DNA of 16,451 bases from Candidatus Shapirobacteria bacterium (lineage in GTDB: Bacteria > Patescibacteriota > Microgenomatia > UBA12405 > UBA6130), in the NCBI GenBank assembly GCA_027007615.1, contig JALTFB010000065.1:1-16451 (forward strand), in the 5' to 3' direction. A program made the translations under genes and the position numbers. Of this stretch, positions 12,530 through 16,451 are shown piece by piece (the first letter of the stretch is position 1; each line of letters starts with the position of its first letter). The notes below the pieces were generated by a model that saw nothing but the letters and a program-made list of their open reading frames with translations, had not been told where the DNA came from and made no database searches.

Positions 12530-13489
12530 ATGGATAAGATTCACCTAATCAGTGGCAAATCTCATCCTCTTCTGGCCCGTAAAATTTCCAGATTATTAAA
12601 GGTGCCCCTAACGCCAATAGAAATAAAAACATTTGCCGATGGCGAAATTTACGCTAGAATCAAACAAAAAGTAAGGGGTGATGACGTTTTTTTAATCCAA
12701 ACGCTTTCTCCGCCGATAAATAAGCATTTAGTGGAGCTTTTAATTATTATTGATGCCCTGCGCCGCGCTTCAGCCGATAGGATTAACGTTATCTGCCCTT
12801 ATCTTGCTTACAGCCGCCAAGACCGCAAGGTAGTTTCTCGAGAACCGATTACAGCCAAGCTGGTAGCAAACTTGATTACCATGGCTGGAGCAAGCCGGGT
12901 ACTAACGGTTGACCTTCACTCTGAGCAAATTCAGGGATTTTATGACATTCCTTTCGATCATCTAGTGGGCTACCCTTTATTTGCGGAATATTTGTTAAAA
13001 AAGAATTTCAAGGATTTGGTCGTTGTTTCTCCGGATATTGGCGGTGTTAAGCGAGGCCGGAAAATGGCTATTTTGTTAAAAGCGCCCTTGGTAGTGATTG
13101 ACAAGAGAAGGCGGGCCCATAATCAATCCGAAGTCATGAGGGTGATTGGCGATGTAAAGGGGAAAACGGTAATTATAGTGGATGATATTATTGACACTGC
13201 CGGAACTATCAGCCAGGCTGCTTATGCCTTGAAAAGAGGAGGAGCGAAAAAAATTATTATTTGCGCTACTCATGCCTTACTTTCTAAAGATGCCTGCCAA
13301 AAACTTACAAAATGTCCCGCCTCGCAAATACTACTTTTAGACACGCTGCCTTTGCCTAAAGAAAAGAAGCTTGCTAAAATAAAAGTTATTTCTTTGACGC
13401 CATTATTATCCAAGGTAATTATGCGTATCCACCAAGGTAGATCTTTGGGAGCGCTTTTTACTTGGGAACAGAAAGAAATGGCTCTCTAG
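12530..13489 (+). CDS. prs: ribose-phosphate pyrophosphokinase (PRPP synthase)
   Basis: PRPP synthase converts ribose 5-phosphate and ATP to PRPP, the precursor of purine and pyrimidine nucleotides, NAD, Trp and His. The 319-residue length is typical. Visible are FADGEIYARI (N-terminal), DVFLIQTLSPPINKHLVELL, the flexible-loop region YLAYSRQDRK followed by SREPITAKLVANL, TVDLHSEQIQGFYDIPFDHL, the KRGRKMA strand-turn, and the PRPP-binding loop VDDIIDTAGT (217-226) near the C-terminal third. It follows tRNA-Gln by 70 nt with its own promoter. No ribosome binding site precedes ATG 12530; a GTGAG 14 nt upstream is too far away. Confidence 0.97.
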   Translation: MDKIHLISGKSHPLLARKISRLLKVPLTPIEIKTFADGEIYARIKQKVRGDDVFLIQTLSPPINKHLVELLIIIDALRRASADRINVICPYLAYSRQDRKVVSREPITAKLVANLITMAGASRVLTVDLHSEQIQGFYDIPFDHLVGYPLFAEYLLKKNFKDLVVVSPDIGGVKRGRKMAILLKAPLVVIDKRRRAHNQSEVMRVIGDVKGKTVIIVDDIIDTAGTISQAAYALKRGGAKKIIICATHALLSKDACQKLTKCPASQILLLDTLPLPKEKKLAKIKVISLTPLLSKVIMRIHQGRSLGALFTWEQKEMAL

Positions 13490-13509
13490 CGGTGCCTGGA
13501 CCCAAGGGT

Positions 13510-13537
13510 TTGCTTTTTATCCCCCTCTTGCTATACT
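13510..13537 (+). promoter_or_regulatory. possible promoter of lemA (TTGCTT-N16-TATACT)
   Basis: TTGCTT at 13510-13515 and TATACT at 13532-13537 are separated by 16 nt. Transcription would start near 13544, leaving a 5' leader of about 25 nt, AT-rich and without Shine-Dalgarno. Confidence 0.45.
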
Positions 13538-13568
13538 AGTTTATTATAAATTTTTCAATCAAAACAAA

Positions 13569-14153
13569 ATGATGATTGCTATTATCATTCTTTTCATTTT
13601 CTTGATTCTTTATCTAGTTAACGTTTATAATCGCCTTCAGCGTCTGAAAACGCGAATTGGCGCGGCAATTCAGGAAATTGGCAACCAGCTCAAGCGCCAA
13701 GTAGGTTTAATTCCCAATTTAGTCGAGGCTACCAAGGGCTATTTGAAGCATGAAAAAGATATTTTTGCCCAATTGGCTAAGGTTCGTCAGCAAGTGGAAA
13801 GCGCGGCGGCATCGGGAGACCCTCAGAAAATGGTGGATGCCCAAGATTTGGTAAGAAAGACACTCGGTTCTTTGCGGGTGGTGGTGGAAAGTAACCCTCA
13901 GATTAAAGGGTCAACAGTGGTTACGCAGTTAATGGCGGAGTTGCGCGATACAGCCGATAAAATAATGTACGCGCGAAGAACCCTTATTGATTTAACGGTT
14001 GATTACAACCAAATATTAGTGGTCTTCCCAAGCAATATAATTGCCAAAATTTTCGGATTTAAATCCGAAAAAGGCCTGCAAACACCTAAAGAGGGTGAAC
14101 ACCTGAGAGTTAGCGCCAAAGACACCCAAACACCTAAAGTTAAATTTGGTTGA
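13569..14153 (+). CDS. lemA: LemA family membrane protein
   Basis: LemA proteins have one N-terminal transmembrane helix and a cytoplasmic helical bundle; their biochemical role is not known. Here the helix is at about 2-20 (IAIIILFIFLILYLVNVY), followed by RLQRLKTRIGAAIQEIGNQLKRQVGLIPNLVE, the family's most conserved block, and long helices with the YNQILVVFPSNIIAKIFGF end (about 146-164). A polar tail of about 30 residues follows. It lies just before htpX (51 nt), a pairing common in bacteria and suggestive of a shared role in membrane protein quality control. There are two consecutive ATGs; the first is used. Confidence 0.93.
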   Translation: MMIAIIILFIFLILYLVNVYNRLQRLKTRIGAAIQEIGNQLKRQVGLIPNLVEATKGYLKHEKDIFAQLAKVRQQVESAAASGDPQKMVDAQDLVRKTLGSLRVVVESNPQIKGSTVVTQLMAELRDTADKIMYARRTLIDLTVDYNQILVVFPSNIIAKIFGFKSEKGLQTPKEGEHLRVSAKDTQTPKVKFG

Positions 14154-14193
14154 ATTTATCTTCCAGCTAAAAGGCGAAGCTTCTTTCTTGTGA

Positions 14194-14199
14194 TAAACT
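14194..14199 (+). promoter_or_regulatory. -10 box (TAAACT) of htpX
   Basis: TAAACT ends 5 nt before the htpX ATG (14205). No good -35 is seen at 16-18 nt. htpX may also be read from the lemA promoter. Confidence 0.4.
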
Positions 14200-14204
14200 A
14201 AAAT

Positions 14205-15110
14205 ATGCTTAATGTTTATGAGCAAGTAGATCGCAACCGCCATCGCTCGGCAATTGTTATTGCCGGCTTTATAATTTTTGTCTCCACGTTTATTTGGGCA
14301 TTAGGGAAGCTTCTCGGTTCAAATTCTGACTTAATCATTTTGGCTTTGCTGGTTTCAATAGCTTCCGCTTTGATAGGTTACTATAAAGGTGATGCCTTGG
14401 TTTTGGCCGCCAGCCATGCCAAACCCGCTAGCAAGAATGAATTTCCTAATTTTTTCCGGGCAGCTCAAAATTTAGCCATTGTGGCTCAAATACCTCTCCC
14501 CCGCCTTTATGTTATTGACACCCCGGCAATGAATGCTTTTGCGACCGGTAGGGATCCCCGGCATGCCGCCATTTGCGCCACCCGCGGCTTATTGGAAAAC
14601 CTTAACCAGAGCGAACTTGAAGCGGTCATTGGCCATGAAACTGGTCATGTTGTTGATTATGATATTCGCCTAATGACAATTGTGGCAATATTAGTTGGAA
14701 GCATAGTTTTGGTCAGTAATTGGATTTTGCGGAGCGGATTGTTTTGGGGGCGCGGCGACAATGATGATCGAGGCGCTGGCGCTTTAATATCAATAGCGTT
14801 GAGCCTTTTATTGTTAATAGTGGCCCCATTGGTAGCCACCCTTATAAAATTGGCGATTTCCCGGCGCCGGGAGTTTCTAGCCGATGCCATGTCGGTTAAA
14901 TTTACTCGCCAGCCCAAGGCGATGATAAATGCCCTTCGGAAAATATCTCACCAAACGATAGGTATGAAGAATGCCAGTCCAGCCTTAGCCCACCTTTATA
15001 TTGTAAACCCATTTAAAGGTGGATCATCATTCAATCGCCGCCTAAACGGCCTTTTTTCCACCCATCCTCCCATTGGAAAAAGGATTAACGCTTTAGAAAA
15101 AATGTTATAA
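14205..15110 (+). CDS. htpX: HtpX-type membrane zinc metalloprotease (M48)
   Basis: HtpX degrades damaged membrane proteins, acting beside FtsH. The 301-residue protein has two N-terminal transmembrane helices (about 16-36 and 43-60), a catalytic HETGH (H144, E145, H148) followed by VVDYD, two further helices (about 157-176 and 193-216), then the third zinc ligand E223 in RRREFLADA. It ends with FSTHPPIGKRINALEKML, the normal C-terminal signature. The motif usually reads HELSH; HETGH keeps all zinc ligands and the catalytic Glu. It lies downstream of lemA and 10 nt before the ProX-like gene. Start ATG 14205 has no ribosome binding site. Confidence 0.95.
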   Translation: MLNVYEQVDRNRHRSAIVIAGFIIFVSTFIWALGKLLGSNSDLIILALLVSIASALIGYYKGDALVLAASHAKPASKNEFPNFFRAAQNLAIVAQIPLPRLYVIDTPAMNAFATGRDPRHAAICATRGLLENLNQSELEAVIGHETGHVVDYDIRLMTIVAILVGSIVLVSNWILRSGLFWGRGDNDDRGAGALISIALSLLLLIVAPLVATLIKLAISRRREFLADAMSVKFTRQPKAMINALRKISHQTIGMKNASPALAHLYIVNPFKGGSSFNRRLNGLFSTHPPIGKRINALEKML

Positions 15111-15120
15111 CGTTTTTATT

Positions 15121-15627
15121 ATGGCAAATACCAACGACAAGCAGGTCAAAGTAGAAAACTTTTTGCAAAAACATGGAATAGAATATAAAATCTATAGCCA
15201 CCCTCCCATTTTTACTGTCAAAGATTCGCGGCAATTTCGCAAAAATGTTCCCGGCATGGGCGGCAAAAGCCTTTTTCTTAAAGACAGCCGCCATCACCGC
15301 TATTATTTATTAAGTTTATCGGGAAAACGGCAGGCCAATATTAAAAAATTTTGCCGGCTGATAAATGCCAAAAAATTAACTTTTGGCCGGCCCGATGAGT
15401 TGGAAGAAAAATTAGGCTTGACGCCGGGATCGGTTTCTCCTTTTGGATTAATAAACGACAAAGATAATAAGGTTACTTTTTACCTGGATAAGGAAATGTC
15501 CACCGCCGAAAAAGTCGCTTTCCATCCCAATATTAACACTGCCACCTTGGTTCTTAATCAAACAGATTTCCGCCGCTTTTTCGAGTTGGTCCGCCATAAG
15601 ATAAATATTGTCGATATTGCCATCTAA
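15121..15627 (+). CDS. prolyl-tRNA deacylase ProX/YbaK-family protein
   Basis: Stand-alone YbaK/ProX-fold proteins hydrolyse mis-charged tRNAs such as Ala-tRNA-Pro. The 168-residue protein shows VENFLQKHGIEYKIYSHPP (conserved start), GGKSLFLKD with K49 at the conserved lysine position, and GLTPGSVSPFGLIND (99-113), the clearest mark of the family. I favour the ProX (PrdX) branch over YbaK from the GSVSPFGL motif; the exact substrate is not certain. A TATAAC box ends 9 nt before the ATG, overlapping the htpX stop codon, so it may be read both from htpX and from its own start. Confidence 0.9.
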   Translation: MANTNDKQVKVENFLQKHGIEYKIYSHPPIFTVKDSRQFRKNVPGMGGKSLFLKDSRHHRYYLLSLSGKRQANIKKFCRLINAKKLTFGRPDELEEKLGLTPGSVSPFGLINDKDNKVTFYLDKEMSTAEKVAFHPNINTATLVLNQTDFRRFFELVRHKINIVDIAI

Positions 15628-15639
15628 TTTAATATTCCG

Positions 15640-15665
15640 GGTTTACTTCAGTCGGCGGTTTACTT
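15640..15665 (+). repeat. direct repeat GGTTTACTT (two copies)
   Basis: GGTTTACTT occurs at 15640-15648 and 15657-15665, 17 nt start to start. The second copy overlaps the predicted -35 of murB. CCGGG at 15637-15641 and CCCGG at 15672-15676 flank the pair as an inverted repeat. This could be an operator or chance. Confidence 0.4.
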
Positions 15666-15686
15666 AAATAGCCCGGCTGTTATAAT
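15659..15686 (+). promoter_or_regulatory. promoter upstream of murB (TTTACT-N16-TATAAT)
   Basis: -35 TTTACT at 15659-15664, 16-nt spacer, perfect TATAAT at 15681-15686. The expected start near 15693 gives a leader of about 38 nt. A second, weaker -10-like TAAATT at 15719-15724 stands 6 nt before the ATG. Confidence 0.5.
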
Positions 15687-15730
15687 AAATCAGATTGAAG
15701 AAATTATTTTTTTATCCATAAATTTATAAA

Positions 15731-16451
15731 ATGCCCAGTTCGTTAGATAACCTCTCCCAAATTTTACCGTCCGTTCAAAAAAATGTTTCCCTAAAAAATT
15801 ACACCACTTTTAAAATTGGTGGCCCCGCTAAGTATTTTCTGATAGTGAAAAGCCGAGAAAACCTAATTAGAGCTTTAGCGGCGATGAAAAAAATTGGCCT
15901 ACCATTCTTTATCTTGGGCGGTGGCAGCAATATTTTAATTCCCGACGAAGGTTTCAATGGTTTGATTATTAAGAACGAGATTCGTTCCATTAAAATTATT
16001 AATTCAAGAGAAAATCAAGAGAAAATTTCTGATTATCGGGTCAGCCGTTCTTATTTGCAGACGAAGCCTGCCTCTAATGTGAAGATTTTGTCAATCATTG
16101 ATTTGGAATATGAAGACAGAGGAAAACCGGTATTAATAAAAGCGGGCTCGGGGGTTTCTTTGGGCCATCTTATCGGCTTTGCTTTTTCGAAAGGTCTGAC
16201 CGGCCTCCAATGGTTCGCCGGAATTCCGGGTACGCTGGGAGGGGCAATTTTTTTTAATGCCCACAGCGGTACTAAATACATCAGCGATTATCTTTATTCT
16301 GCTACCTTGGTGGACAGATTTGGCAAGGTGAAAGAGGTTGGCAATAATTATTTCAATTTCGGCTATGACAAAAGTATCCTTAAAAAAACAGGTGAAATAG
16401 TGGTGGAAGCAACTTTTCGCCTGTTCAGGGGAGACGTGGAGAGAGCTAAAT
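15731..16451 (+). CDS. murB: UDP-N-acetylenolpyruvoylglucosamine reductase MurB (3' end cut by window edge)
   Basis: MurB reduces UDP-GlcNAc-enolpyruvate to UDP-MurNAc in peptidoglycan synthesis, using FAD and NADPH. The first 240 codons are present. The start NVSLKNYTTFKIGGPAKYFL is typical, followed by the FAD-binding FILGGGSNILIPDEGF (GGGSN at 63-67). Then comes GLQWFAGIPGTLGGAIFFNA (158-177), whose Arg/Gly-rich surroundings form the flavin site. An unusual stretch of about 35 residues (roughly 93-130) separates the IIKNEI strand from LIKAGSGVSLGHL. The catalytic C-terminal serine and glutamate lie outside the window. ATG 15731 has no Shine-Dalgarno. Confidence 0.95.
   Translation, partial: MPSSLDNLSQILPSVQKNVSLKNYTTFKIGGPAKYFLIVKSRENLIRALAAMKKIGLPFFILGGGSNILIPDEGFNGLIIKNEIRSIKIINSRENQEKISDYRVSRSYLQTKPASNVKILSIIDLEYEDRGKPVLIKAGSGVSLGHLIGFAFSKGLTGLQWFAGIPGTLGGAIFFNAHSGTKYISDYLYSATLVDRFGKVKEVGNNYFNFGYDKSILKKTGEIVVEATFRLFRGDVERAK

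Noticed and set aside
12282..12544. Minus-strand frames opposite tRNA-Leu and tRNA-Gln, with peptides like GFEPRLMASEATVLPLDD
   Set aside because: These are the well-known false peptides produced by translating tRNA genes backwards.
13490..13520. Possible terminator after prs (ACCCAAGGGT followed by CTTTTTAT)
   Set aside because: The stem would be only 3-4 bp with a very tight loop.
1..16451. Recoded TGA (Gly), as in Gracilibacteria/SR1
   Set aside because: TGA ends the PrgI-like, VirB4-N, CBS/HPF-like and ThyX-like proteins at sensible points, and no gene has in-frame TGA inside a conserved domain.
1..16451. CRISPR array, insertion sequence or integration site at the tRNAs
   Set aside because: No regularly spaced repeats, transposase or integrase, and no duplicated tRNA 3' end were seen.

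Overview
This 16.5 kb window looks like a chromosomal segment of a Candidate Phyla Radiation (Patescibacteria) bacterium. The reasons are an ordered PrgI / VirB4-N / VirB4 cluster of the CPR type, compact and often overlapping genes, almost no Shine-Dalgarno sequences, tRNAs without encoded CCA, and a tandem ThyX-like protein. TGA is used as an ordinary stop at several genes, so the Gracilibacteria/SR1 code (TGA = Gly) does not apply. I cannot place it to a lineage. No CRISPR array, insertion sequence, phage or integrase is visible.

Layout. 1-3384 (minus): type IV secretion-like module, in transcription order PrgI-like membrane protein, VirB4 N-domain protein, VirB4 ATPase (cut by the left edge). 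3385-4552 (plus): tRNA-Ala(GGC) followed after 3 nt by trpS. 4614-7591 (minus): a probable operon transcribed as CBS/HPF-like protein, secE, nusG, rplK, rplA. 7731-11174 (plus): an MprF/LPG-synthase-like membrane protein and a tandem ThyX-like protein. 11166-11936 (minus): HAD-IIB phosphatase, converging on the ThyX-like gene with a 9-nt overlap. 11937-12298: a structured non-coding stretch. 12299-12459 (plus): tRNA-Leu(CAA) and tRNA-Gln(CTG). 12530-16451 (plus): prs, lemA, htpX, a ProX/YbaK-type deacylase, and murB (cut by the right edge).

How the genes fit together. Much of the window is housekeeping for translation and secretion: three tRNAs, TrpRS, a mis-charged tRNA deacylase, L1, L11, NusG and SecE. 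The rest covers nucleotide precursors (PRPP synthase, ThyX-like), the envelope (MurB, LPG-synthase-like, HtpX/LemA membrane quality control) and a surface or DNA-transfer machine (VirB4/PrgI).

The most interesting observations are these. (1) A four-CBS protein carries a C-terminal domain whose strand/helix order resembles the ribosome hibernation factor HPF/RaiA, and it sits directly upstream of secE-nusG-rplK-rplA. (2) A tandem ThyX protein has two signature motifs degenerated in complementary halves. (3) A repeated promoter architecture, often with the -10 box TAAACT or TATAAT, ends 5-9 nt before the start codon, which suggests widespread leaderless mRNAs. (4) trpS begins 3 nt after the 3' end of tRNA-Ala. 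(5) A compact set of interleaved GAGGTG/CACCTC inverted repeats lies in the gap before tRNA-Leu.
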